Shown piece after piece: positions 45,036 to 55,490 of a DNA stretch of 64,000 nt; position 1 is the stretch's first letter; each line of letters begins with the position of its first letter. The translations under genes and the position numbers were made by a program. The notes below the pieces were generated by a model that saw nothing but the letters and a program-made list of their open reading frames with translations, ran no database searches and was not told the DNA's origin. Origin of the DNA: Acorus gramineus (Eukaryota; Streptophyta; Magnoliopsida; Acorales; Acoraceae); NCBI GenBank assembly GCA_030737835.1, contig CM060847.1, positions 19,225,246-19,289,245 of the forward strand, read 5' to 3'.

Positions 45036-45620
45036 TCATGGCTAAAAACCGTGATCAAAAGTATTAGATCACAGTTCACAACCGGTGATCTACAGATCAA
45101 GCTGTGATCTTTTGTTGGTGACCGTGATCTTGTGATTGATGATTTTATCACGGTGGATAACCTGATTGTTTGTTGGTAAAGACCACGGTTTAATTGGCAA
45201 CTGTGATCTTTTGTTAGGCAACGATTATGGTTTTAGGATCCCCCATGATTGTTAGTTGGTTAACTATCACGGTGGTTATGAGAAATGTGATTTTTCCTTA
45301 GTAAGGATCATGATTTATTTGGTGACCGTGTTTTTTTTTTTTTGCTTGGTAAATAAATTTGTATTTCCTTGCAAAACTTACAAGTGTACAAGAGTACTTT
45401 GAAGCAATAGAAGATCAATGGGGGGGGAAGAGGATTTAGAGTAGTTCAGGTGACTCTCTATTACAAAATATGGGAGTGGGGGTTTGGTGGGGTTATAGGG
45501 AACAAAGTTTCATCTTATGCCAAAGTGTAATTCAACCCATACGGGTTGAATTTGGTGACCGTGATAATTTACAATATGAGAATATTACATTTACATTTGA
45601 ACCGTGATCTTTTTCTCAAA
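45036..45620. repeat. CACTA subterminal repeats
   Basis: Multiple copies of ACCGTGATC and its reverse GATCACGGT, with variants, cluster next to the terminus, as expected for transposase-binding subterminal repeats of CACTA elements. A LINE insertion interrupts them. Confidence 0.7.
45331..45549 (-). mobile_element. 5'-truncated LINE insertion with target duplication
   Basis: Starts on the + strand with 13 T then GCTTGGT, the reverse of the LINE poly(A) end ACCAAGC-A(n) seen at 21464. It is flanked by a perfect 14-bp duplication ATTTGGTGACCGTG (45317-45330 and 45550-45563). About 219 bp; no coding content. Confidence 0.88.
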
Positions 45621-46059
45621 ACTGCATATATATTTAATACTATTTCATGAATAAAACCACCTCATGATACCCAAAAAACCATTTGGATATAAATCAATTT
45701 CCATACAATTGTTCTAATACATCCACCTATTTTCATGCAAATACAAGCTGAAAATATTCAAAATAAATCTTGTATTTGAATAAAATACATCAAAATATCA
45801 TGTTGAGCCTCAACTACTTAATAGTGGTGCCAATTTCAAAATAAAAAACTAAAATTAAATAAAAAACTGCAATTGTACTCACAATATTCAATTATATAAA
45901 TTTTTGAATTATGTTGCACCACTTATTCCTTAATGTAGTTATTTTGTCTTCTGTGTAGGAGACTATTTCTTCGAACTACATGTGCGACTTAAATATGATA
46001 TTAATTAGCCAATGAATTTAAATATATCAACCCAAACAAAAAATAGAGATCTTACCTTT

Positions 46060-47090
46060 TGAAAAATATAAATTTCTGGGTTTTCGATGATATCTTTCAT
46101 ATACTTCATTACAAAATAATCGCATTCAGTATTTCCTCTTTGCTTTGGGCACTACAAATATAAGTAAATCATAAATTCTAGGAAAAAAATTTGAATAATA
46201 TCACAGATATGATTTTCAATAGTTCAAAATGCCTTGCAAATATTTGGGAGCAAACATAATGCATTGCTACAAGAAACAAAAGGCTCCGATCCAATTACTA
46301 AAATGTATTCACACTTAACTATCATTTTAGTAACCAAATATGATGTCTCACATTATTAACAAATTAAATTTAAATAGTTAGAGCTTTGCAAAAGGGAATA
46401 AAAAAAGAGCCATTCTCAACCTTTAGGGACTTATATATATATGAAAGGAATGAAATGATTGTAGCAATATAAACATAAAAAACAACTAAAGAGCACAAGC
46501 CTTCCATGTTCCAACATTTAAATCTGCCCAAGCTCATGATCCAATGATTAAAACAATGACCTCACTTTTTTTATCCCACCATTCTTCTCCCATTTTCATC
46601 CTTGTTTCCGGTATGCACATGGTTGTCTTTAGCTTTCTCAAGCACAGATTGTTTAAAGAAAAAAAAAACTTGGTTTTGTTTGTGTGATCAAGTTTTTTTT
46701 TTTTAAAAAAAAGATATATGCATATATGATTCCAAAAGATACCTCAGAAGAAAAAACTTTGAATCCATGTTTTATGATTTCATGATTTCAAAAGAAATTA
46801 AAAGATACAACAGTCATACCAAAACTTGAATCCAAGAGGTGATTTTTTTTACTTGCTTCCAATACTCATGTTGTATGTTTTCAATGCCCTACAAAGAAAC
46901 AATTTTGATATTAAGAGTAATGTTGTAATAAATATGAGGAGTACATGAACATAAAAATACTTACAGGTTTTATGACCGTTTTGATTTCTTTACGTATCAA
47001 ATGTGCCAATGGATCCAAATAATAAACTATATGTTCATTGGGGCTCATGATCAACAAGATCCAACGTTGGCTAAACATTTTCAATAATTA
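46060..47090 (-). pseudogene. Ulp1-like exons of CACTA copy 2
   Basis: The minus strand near 46150-46060 gives CPKQRGNTECDYFVMKYM (Gln and Cys of the C48 catalytic site) behind a good TTGTAG acceptor. Near 47080-46980, SQRWILLIMSPNEHIVYYLD has Arg where the catalytic His stood in the 4729-5296 copy. A stop-bearing exon lies further upstream. Not functional. Confidence 0.65.
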
Positions 47091-47419
47091 AAATATGAAA
47101 ATGTTAAAAATGCAATGAACATAATATTATAAATATACGTAAGTTATGAAATTTAGAAAATTACCCCAGGTTACAAGGCAATAGAAATAGATCAACATGG
47201 GGAGCATTCCCAAACCGATCAGTCAATGCCCGCACAACTATTGATGATTTTTAGGCGGACACAGAAGTAGGATAAATCAATAACTGGAATTTACATTCAC
47301 CTGCTGTAAATAGCTAAAAATTAAGAATAAATATTAGAAATTTAATGAATCTGTGATTGCATACCACGTAGATATGATAATTTAACTCATCTCATGTACA
47401 CCATAAGACATGTGACATA

Positions 47420-48168
47420 TAATGGGGAATCTACTGGATGACGCAATTGACCATCAGGATCTATTTGACAAGCATGCCATGTTAAATCTTTGGCTATTTT
47501 TGCAGACTGGAACATTCTTTTCAATCTTGGAATAGGTGGAGTGTACCATAAAACTTTTGTAGGCACACCTTTATTTTTTTCATTTGGTTTTTTATTTTCA
47601 TTCCATCTAGATACCCCACAAATGGAACAAGAGCTTAAGTCCTTAAACTCCTTTCTGTATAGTATATAATCATTGGAGCATGCATGTATTTATCCATAGT
47701 CCATTCCTAACACATTCAATGTCTTCTTAGCCTCGTACATAAATTAGAGCATCTCATTTTTTTCTGGCAACATGTCGGCCAACAATTGAATAAGTTCTGA
47801 AAAGCCTTTGTCAGACCATCCATTCCTAGCTTTCACAGCATACAATTTGACCAAAGCAGACAACTTTGTAAATTTCGTGCATCTTGGATGCTAAAATTTT
47901 TCGGCATCTTCAAGTATGTCCTTAAATAAATCAGGATCACCTGTGTAATTATCATGTGCTGCTTCAACCATTTCGATTGTATTATTAGCAACTTCATCTA
48001 AAGGATTTTCAAACTACCCATCAGATACATTTTGTATTTTTATTCTACTTGTAGTTTGTCCAACAGGTATTCTTTCTACATCCCAGACTCATGTCCGATA
48101 ACTCGAATGAAAATCATTAAAAACTAGATGGCCTTTTAACAAGCAAATAGTATGGAATTTTAAGTTGC
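47420..48168 (-). pseudogene. TNP2 N-terminal fragment of CACTA copy 2
   Basis: Matches 35508-36262 with several substitutions and stops; the ECM.KKTLN.LG and CP.CG-like blocks are recognisable. It begins directly at the internal-deletion junction. Confidence 0.7.
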
Positions 48169-48406
48169 CTACAGAAACAGCTTACCATTACAATGACATA
48201 TTGGCAAACATCATCCGATCCATTCAATTTATTTTATTTTATTTCAAATGCGTTCTCGTCCCAGAATGAGGGGAAAGAAAAGTCAGTTGAACAATTCTTC
48301 GTTAATATAAAATTTCATAGAGATTTTCTTGGATTAATTCACCACCATATATCTGAATGTGTCTGGTAAACATTAACTACTCATTATAAGATTAAAAGAA
48401 TACTTA

Positions 48407-48421
48407 TTTGACCAGGTCAAA
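48407..48421. promoter_or_regulatory. Inverted W-box pair in GLP6 promoter
   Basis: TTTGACCAGGTCAAA, 223 bp before the GLP6 ATG, identical to the GLP1 site. Confidence 0.5.
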
Positions 48422-48526
48422 TTCTGGACAGAGATTACTTGTTATTATGACATTAATCTAATAAAGTGGACAGAGTCTGATTGATTTACTGACCATTTCA
48501 ATGGCACCTGATCACTCTTCAATAAC

Positions 48527-48534
48527 TATAAATA
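48527..48534 (+). promoter_or_regulatory. GLP6 TATA box
   Basis: TATAAATA, 103 bp upstream of the GLP6 ATG. Confidence 0.65.
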
Positions 48535-48629
48535 GCCAGCCATACACGAGAACTCACAACCCACCAATCTCCAAATACTTCTGAGAACCTAAGCTTAGAG
48601 TAAGCTAAGTATTATTTGGATTGAATACA

Positions 48630-49430
48630 ATGGCTTCTGCAATGTTGATAGTTGTCCTCCTCGCCATGGCTTCCTCGGTTGTCCTCGCCTCGGACCCCAG
48701 CCCACTCCAAGACTTCTGCATCGCCGACAAAGCTTCTCCAGGTACTACTATTAACACACGCAGTTTCTATGCTTGATCAACTAGTACTTTATCACGTGAT
48801 TGAATTGTCTAAATACATGTAATAATACTTGTATATAGAGAGCTCATTATGTTAACTGGGTATTTCATGTTTCCAGTTCTGGTCAATGGATTCGTCTGCA
48901 AGAACCCCATGGATGTGAATGCCGAGGACTTCTTCTTCTCAGGCCTGAACAAGCCAGGGAACACCGACAACAGACTTGGATCGAACGTCACCGCGGTGAA
49001 CGTGAATAAGATAGCTGGTCTAAACACTTTGGGCATCTCTCTCGCCCGCATCGACTTCGCTCCATACGGGCTCAACCCACCACACACGCACCCCCGAGCA
49101 ACGGAGGTACTTACGGTGATTGAGGGCACTCTCCTCGTTGGCTTCGTCACTTCCAACCCCAAAAACCGTCTGATCTTCAAAGTCCTCAACGCGGGTGATG
49201 TTTTCGTGTTTCCTGAAGGGCTCATTCATTTCCAGTTCAACCGTGGACACAAGAACGCGGTGGCAATCGCAGGTTTGAGTAGCCAAAACCCCGGTGTGAT
49301 CACTGTCGCTAATGCGGTGTTTGGATCGAATCCGAAGATCGATGATGGCATTCTCGCCAAGGCATTTCAGGTGGACAAGAAAGTGATAGACTATCTCCAG
49401 AGCCAGTTCTGGATGGACAATAATAACTAG
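48630..49430 (+). CDS. Germin-like protein (cupin), GLP6
   Basis: Spliced from exon 1 (48630-48741) and exon 2 (48877-49430); product 221 aa. The protein is almost identical to GLP1; the one replacement I found is Val31 to Ile (DFCIAD), and the other coding differences noted are silent. Signal peptide, Cys pair, NVT site, box 1 ligands His107/His109/Glu114 and box 2 His155 are all kept, so it should be an active secreted Mn-cupin like GLP1. Promoter and 3' flank are duplicated with the gene, so expression is likely to be similar. The upstream neighbour is a CACTA derivative that ends 460 bp before the ATG. Confidence 0.93.
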
Positions 49431-50032
49431 TGCTTTATTATGTCCTTCATTTCCTTAATTAAAAAATAACTTTGACGATTATTGTTTCAATAAGCAGAGC
49501 ATGCATGCACTTGTTTTGCTGTTATTTAAATAATAAAGAATGTATTTGTTTTCATAAATTAATATTGGTAATGATCATAATGATACACAGTGTCTAGTGA
49601 ATGTGTTCTATTTTTGCTTGTCCATCTCGGTGAAAGGAGAACAACGAAGAAAACAAGAGAGAAAAAATAATTTCGAATACGAATTTATCTATTTTACTTA
49701 CTAAAATTAAAAAATTTACTCAATTTTTTAATATCTTATTTTTATACACCTTTCACCAGTATTCTGATATGCGGTATACAGTTTGTTAGCGGTTAGGGTA
49801 CCGCACAGGATATATGCGGTATGAGTGAGTATATGTGGTTCTATAATATTTTATTAATAAATGTTTTTAATATGTAATAATTTATAAACAAGAGATAACA
49901 AGATAAATTTTGGAGACATTACAAATCAGATCTTACTTTTCTCTTACTTTTAATCACACATCATGGCATTAATGTTATTATTATTATGAACAAGAAAACA
50001 GGGTATTAGCTGCCAAATCATTTCTTCGCTTT

Positions 50033-50345
50033 TTTATGTAACTGCCTCGTACACGAAAATCGTTTGCTGCAAAACTTTAATTTCGTAGCAAAATGTGACA
50101 ATTGGCGACAAAATAATATTCGTTGCTAAAGGCCATTTTTGCGTAGCAAAAGATACCTTTTGCTACGACAATGTAAGCGAAGCAAAAAGTCTCTTGTTCC
50201 TACGAAATTATTTCGCAGAAAAAGGTTATCTTTTGCAACGAAAATAACTCGCATTCAAAAGGTTATCTATTGTGATGAATTTTTTATTTTCACAGCAAAA
50301 GATAACCTTTTGCTACGAACTTACTTCGCAGCTAAAAGTGTATGA
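50033..50345. repeat. Inverted-repeat array, TTTGCTACG motif (second copy)
   Basis: Counterpart of 10083-10395, with a few changes, one of which lengthens the GCAAAAGATACCTTTTGC hairpin symmetry. Confidence 0.5.
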
Positions 50346-50529
50346 ATTTAATATTAAAAAAATGCAAATCTTCCCATGTGAAATATTTCACATGAAAAGT
50401 TTAAATTTTCTTAGAAAAATCTTTCCCTTTGAAATTTTTTTAATGCAAAACCATTTGATAAATTAGCGAAACAAAACATAAATCTAAGATGATACAAATA
50501 CCTACATCAGATGACAATCTGTATATACA

Positions 50530-50698
50530 CAAAGATCTATGTGTTGTTCAATCATCGCAACCATAAAAGACTCTCTAAACCCTCAATATGCAAAGTTGGG
50601 ATTTGGATGACTATCAATGCAAGTGCTACTAGGCTATTGATTGAAACGGATTCTACCACTATTTTTGCTTGGGTCAAAGGGAAGGGGTGCCACCCTTG
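50530..50698 (+). pseudogene. LINE RNase H fragment, interrupted by MITE
   Basis: ASATRLLIETDSTTIFAWVKG as at 10589-10749. The LINE continues after the MITE at 51261 (GAGCTCGATTCAATGTCTC, as at 21920), so the two halves are one fragment. Confidence 0.75.
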
Positions 50699-51260
50699 TA
50701 GGCCTGTCAATAGGACGGATACGGATTGAATAGGCCCATATCCGTATCCGTATCCGAATTGGATATTTAAAAAAATATCTGTATCCGATATCCGACGGAT
50801 ATTTCAAAACACATATCCGTATCCGATCCGAAAATCCGGATACGGATTCGGATAATATCTTAAATATCCGAACCAAATTAAAATATAAAGAATTTATAAA
50901 ATCTTAAGTCCTAACATGGTTAAATAGGTATCCACCAAAGACATAGAAACACAAATCCTAATATAGTTAAACAAGTATCCAACATGGTTAAATAGGTTTG
51001 TGTTTTGTCCTAAATCATGAGCCATTGAATTTTCAGTTAAGGGTTGAAACTAATTTTAACATATATAAATAAAATAACAGTTCGGATACGGATATTGTTC
51101 GGATCGGATATAGGTTATATCCGATCCGATCCAAAAATTTTTGGATACGGATAATTTGGTTCGGATACGGATACAGATTTTTGGATATCGGATATTTTTT
51201 CATTTTCGAATACGGATTCGGATCGGATAAGGATATTTTTTTGGATAATTGACAGGATTA
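50699..51260. mobile_element. Complete hAT-type MITE, 562 bp
   Basis: Terminal inverted repeats TAGGCCTGTCAAT and ATTGACAGGATTA (11 of 13 complementary) are flanked by a perfect 8-bp duplication CACCCTTG (50691-50698 and 51261-51268). The uninterrupted LINE at about 21912 has one CACCCTTG there. The interior is dominated by ATCCGTATCCG/CGGATACGGAT and CGGATCGGATAT units in both orientations. There is no ORF; the 8-bp duplication points to the hAT superfamily. Confidence 0.88.
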
Positions 51261-51268
51261 CACCCTTG

Positions 51269-51690
51269 GAGCTCGATTCAATGTCTCTGATATATCCACC
51301 AAGCCCTAGCTGTTCTCCATGAGTTGTCTATCTCTCACATTCAATGGGAGGGCAACGTCCAAGTATACCTTTTGGCTTCTTATCATTCAGACTGGGGTGA
51401 TTCTATCATCCTCCCATCTGATGTATGGCATGATTTATAGGCAGCCCTAGATCGTGACAAATCTGGCATTCCTTTTGTATGCAAAAGAATGAAAGGATCT
51501 CTTGTCTTTTGCATATTCTTGTCTTGAATGCATTGAGTGGCTTTCTGAGTATTAAGGCATGCAGTTCGACTTGGATCGTTCTTCCCTCCATTGTGTTATG
51601 AATTCATTCTCTGCTTTTCATTTTGTAAAGATCATGAAATTTTTTGTAAAGATTTTCCTCATATAGCAATACAATATTGGTTACCAATAA
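51269..51690 (+). pseudogene. LINE 3' region after MITE
   Basis: Matches 21920-22320, including CCCTAGATCGTGACAAATCT and the TTTGTAAAGAT...TTCCTCATATAG tail. Non-coding or full of stops. 51691-51868 shows nothing recognisable. Confidence 0.65.
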
Positions 51691-52535
51691 ATAAAAAACA
51701 ATGATTAGTCCCTTCCATACACTTTCCCATCCTTGTTGTCTAGAAGGAGACTCTCCAATTCATCCCAAAAACGGGATGGTTGATAAAAGGAGGTGCATAT
51801 TGCATACTGATGAAACTAATTAAGGATTCCCAGATAATGTTCCCTCTATGTTTTGGAAGGTTATTTAATGCAGCATAGGGATTACACTCTCCTGTGGATC
51901 GCATCAAGGATGCAAGATCTATAGCTACAATGATGTTGTTGATTTGCGAAGAATACCAGGATGATGGGCTTCAACGAGTCTGTTGATTCTTAAGAATACC
52001 AAAAACGATTGAAATTCTATGTAGTTGTTTATCCTTATAGGATAACAAAATAAAATAGAGAAAATAAATAAATTCTATTTGTCAAAATATGAATTAATTA
52101 TGTGATTACAAGGCCTATTTATAGAGCAGAGAATCCAACAAACTAAAAAATTATTAAAATTGTAAATTAACCATAATCATCCATTTGTTAGTCCACAATG
52201 TTGATCGAATGGTCCATGATCACGCTATATCATTCCCTCCCTCTTGAGGAAATCTCGTCCTCGAGTTTGGTTGAACGATCTGGTGATGAAGTCAGAGCAA
52301 TTGAAGACATGATTCACTGAATTTTGATTCTATGGCTTCAAGGTAATTCAACAAATCAACTTTTGCATTCTTTTGATCTCCGGAAGTCATAGGATTTTTT
52401 TTTTAATCTATATTGGATTGGAATGAAAATGATGGTCTCGTGTGTAAAATGCTTCTTGTGATGACTTTTAGATGGTGAAGAAGTACGAGTTAATTGAACG
52501 GGATAAAACATTTGAGGGGAGCTTTTGGGCACAAT

Positions 52536-52745
52536 CTCCTTCATCTCTTCATCAAAGATAGATGGAAGGTCTATTTCCTCGATCACTTCATCAATGATTT
52601 GTGGACGGTTCGCATCCTCAATCTCTTAATCGAAGATAGGTGGAAGGTTCGCATCTTCAATGTCTTCATCGAAGATAGGTAGAACGTTCGCATTTTCAAT
52701 CTCTTCATCAAATATAAGTGGAAGGTTTTGCCTCTTCGAACAGGT
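52536..52745 (-). repeat. ~48-bp tandem repeat encoding acidic LP.IFDEE units
   Basis: Four to five imperfect units of TCTTCATCGAAGATAGGTGG followed by AAGGTTCGCAT. On the minus strand they read as repeats of NLPPIFDEEIEDA. Similar acidic blocks occur in plant gypsy polyproteins. Confidence 0.7.
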
Positions 52746-52972
52746 TGTCAAAATCACTATCAATAGGCTCCTTCGCCACAGATCATGGGGCTAGTGAGTA
52801 GTGACCGTGGGGTTGGTGGTTGCTCCCGATGTTGCATAAATGCCGTCATCGTCTCCATCTGCTGTGTTAGTGCATAGAATCGCTCGTTCATTAACTAGTT
52901 CATTGCGTCGGTGAACTGTTGGGCTTCATCACAACTGTAGGCTTCGGTAAGAGGATGTCTTCTCGGCGGCAT
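52746..52972 (-). pseudogene. gag N-terminal fragment of gypsy-like element
   Basis: The ATG at 52970-52972 gives MPPRRHPLTEAYSCDEAQQF then a stop after TDAMN. It continues in frame-shifted pieces with NERFYALTQQMETMTAFM, typical of the start of plant gypsy gag. The gag body, pol and integrase are absent. Confidence 0.65.
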
Positions 52973-53949
52973 TTTCTCTTTTTTTTTTTTTGAGTACATG
53001 GTGGATTGGAATGAAAAGTGTAATTTGAGGGATTGAGTGTTTTTTTGGATGAAAACTTGGGTGTGAGTGGTCGAATGAATTTTTTTTTTTAATTTGAAAA
53101 CGTGATGTAATCGGTGGGGGGTGTATGGGTTGGCTGATTATCATGGAGATGAATTATTATTTTTTATTTTTATTATTTTTTTGTGTGTGGTGTTGTACGG
53201 ATGGGATGGGATGGGGTGGGATGGATTTTTTTTTTCAGGTTTGGGGTTGTATGGATGTGATGGGATTTTTTTTTTATGGGATGGATCACGGATTACCTCG
53301 ATGAATCAATGAGGCTATAATACCAACTGATGCAGCGTAGCCCTACGCTCTTCTTCAGATCCGACCAAAGATACAAGATCTGCAGGCTTCAATAACGCTG
53401 TTGATTATTCACGAAGAATGTTAGGACGGCGGACTTCAACAATCTGTTGATTTCTCGAAGAAATACCAGATGGTGGAACTCTACGTAATTGATATTCACC
53501 ATGAATAACTAAATGAAGGAAATAAATAAATTCTAATAACCAAATCTTTTTCTTAATTATGTGATTTCAAAGTCTATTTATAAAAGAGTTCTAACAAACT
53601 AGGATCTCAACAACTCTTTCAAATCACAAATAAATCTAACTAAATCCTAACTAAATTCATATTCGAAATCAAATTCAAAAATTCAAATCTAAATTCAAAT
53701 TCACATTTTTAAAATAGAAAAGAAATCCTAACAAACTGGAAAATTATTAAAATTGTAAATCAATCATCCTCTTACATTTGATAGTCCTCAATGTCGATCA
53801 AACGATCCATGATCACGCTACATCATCTCCAAATGTCTTTAAAATCCTCACTCAACAGGAAGAGATTGGTAATGATAGAATAAAAGTTTTGTGAATATTT
53901 CTTTGATCTCTTTTTCTATCTCATGACAATTTTTACTTCCAATTTAGTA

Positions 53950-54450
53950 GACGAGCGTTAGCAGCTATGCAACGATCTTGTCACATTATTCTAATGCTCT
54001 CTGGGTAATTCGAGGGGACTTCAATGAAATGAGCTTCTGCCGTGAGAAAGTGGGTGGCTTTCCACCGCATACTCATGTAATTTGTGGGAACTCGACCGTT
54101 TCTTTGGTTAACTTTCCCTGGATTGATAGTTTTACTCATTTTCATTTTCATCAACTTGGAGAAGGTCTTTCAGATCACTCGGTTCTCAAGCTTCTTGTAA
54201 ATCTATTCTTATCCTAGAGGCCTAAACCTTTTAAAAATATTTTCAGATGTTCAAATTCCATCCAATTTTTTAGGCAGTAGTGGCCTAGTGGCCGAAGGTT
54301 GGGTGAGGGATTTACCTGGAACTCCTCTGTTTTAGCTTGCCAAGAAACTTCAGCATATGAATGCTATTCTCAGGAAGTGGAATAAGGAGGTCTTTGACTA
54401 GTTCAACATGCTCACCAATCCAGTTAGTCTGAAACTAGTTTTTTCATCCA
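53950..54450 (+). pseudogene. LINE endonuclease fragment
   Basis: ALWVIRGDFNEMSFCREKVGG, then PWIDSFTHFHFHQLGEGLSD and DHSVLKL match the GDFN...SDH motifs at the end of the L1-type apurinic endonuclease domain. The following RPKPFKNIFR is typical of the linker to RT. No RT is present. Confidence 0.75.
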
Positions 54451-54539
54451 CTCACGATGTGCATGTAAATAAAAAAAAAATTGAAAAAGCTAACCTGCAT
54501 CAACACCCTTAAATTTTTTTTACCCATTTATATACAATA

Positions 54540-55067
54540 TAATGTATCATTTTATATATATATAATTGTTATAATAAATTTTTTAATAATTATTAAATAA
54601 ATCATTAGTGAAATTTATTATGAAGTCACAAATAAAAGAGTTATCTTATAACTTAAAATGGGTTGTTTTTCTTCCATATATAGATATTTCAATCAATCCT
54701 ATATTGCAAAAATGCCCCATTTGAAACTCCAAAACCAACAATATATCTCGAATGGGTAAAATAACAACATTCATGTACAATTTAAATAATTTGGAGGGGT
54801 ATTGTTAGAAATAACAAATCATTAAGGATATTTTGCTGAAATGTGATTTTTTTAGGGGATATATACACAAAAATGTTACGAATTATGGATCTTGGGATGC
54901 AATCGATGAAGATAAAATTAAACAATTCAAAGGAAGGACACAGAATTACGTGGTTCGGTAAATCTTGCCTATGTCCTCCATGGAGCATACTAGAGATCAA
55001 TCAACTACCAACCAGAAGTTTTTACAATGACACACCGAAAATAAAAACCCTAGATCCTAATTAAAAA
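54540..55067. repeat. Dispersed repeat (partner 44100-44600)
   Basis: Similar by eye through AAAATGTTACGAATTATGG to CCTAATTAAAAA, where the Ty3/gypsy LTR is inserted. Confidence 0.7.
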
Positions 55068-55457
55068 TGTTATATATGTGTCACTTTTAGCCTTCTGGTC
55101 ACCATTGGAGCATTCTGGCAGTTTTTCAACTTTTTCTTTTTTCGATCGGAACCGCTAAAATTTTGGACTTTTGGCTATAATCATGAGCTTGAGAACTCCG
55201 ATTGAAAATCTAACTACACATTATGTGTCCTGGTGCCATTTCAAGCCACTCACGAAAATTTCATCGAATTTCGGTAACGTTCAGAATTTCGCTGTTCCGA
55301 ATCGTATCTGGGTTTTGACCAAGCGAGAAGTCATTGGGAGACTTGACCAAGTCAAGTTTGACCCTTGACTTGGTCAATGATTTTTGTTTGTTAGTGTGGC
55401 TAGGTTGACTTGAGGTCAAAGTTCACAAAATAACCTAATTTTTCTAAGTGTGTGAGT

Positions 55458-55490
<33 letters not shown>

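Larger units (their letters stand above)
45016..48168 (-). mobile_element. CACTA deletion derivative, copy 2
   Basis: The left end reads TACTACAAAAAA, close to a CACTA terminus, followed by subterminal repeats. The interior matches 29871-31340 (Ulp1-like exons) and then jumps at about 47419 to sequence matching 35508-36262 (TNP2 N-terminal part). The roughly 4.1 kb between them, holding Transposase_24 and most of TNP2, is missing. The right end stops at 48168 against the GLP6 block with no terminal repeat. Confidence 0.8.
48171..50829 (+). repeat. Duplicated GLP6 block (partner 8213-10879)
   Basis: Same order as the GLP1 block. Here the sequence continues through the complete hAT-type MITE into LINE sequence, so this copy looks like the fuller arrangement and the GLP1 block like a truncated copy. 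Confidence 0.9.
51869..53825 (-). mobile_element. Deleted Ty3/gypsy-like LTR element
   Basis: Minus orientation. The 5' LTR is 53331-53825 (495 bp) and the 3' LTR 51869-52232 (364 bp, shortened). Next to the 5' LTR is a degenerate initiator-Met PBS (TGGTATTATAGCC on the minus strand, near 53318-53330). Next to the 3' LTR is the polypurine tract (reverse of TTCCCTCCCTCTTGAGG). The 1.1-kb interior holds only a gag start and repeats. The LTRs are the family of 25436-25925. No target duplication matches at the outer ends. Confidence 0.75.

Noticed and set aside
53331..53825. A solo LTR independent of 51869-52232
   Set aside because: A degenerate initiator-Met primer site lies on its inner side and a polypurine tract beside the other LTR, which favours one deleted element; the lack of matching target duplications leaves some doubt.
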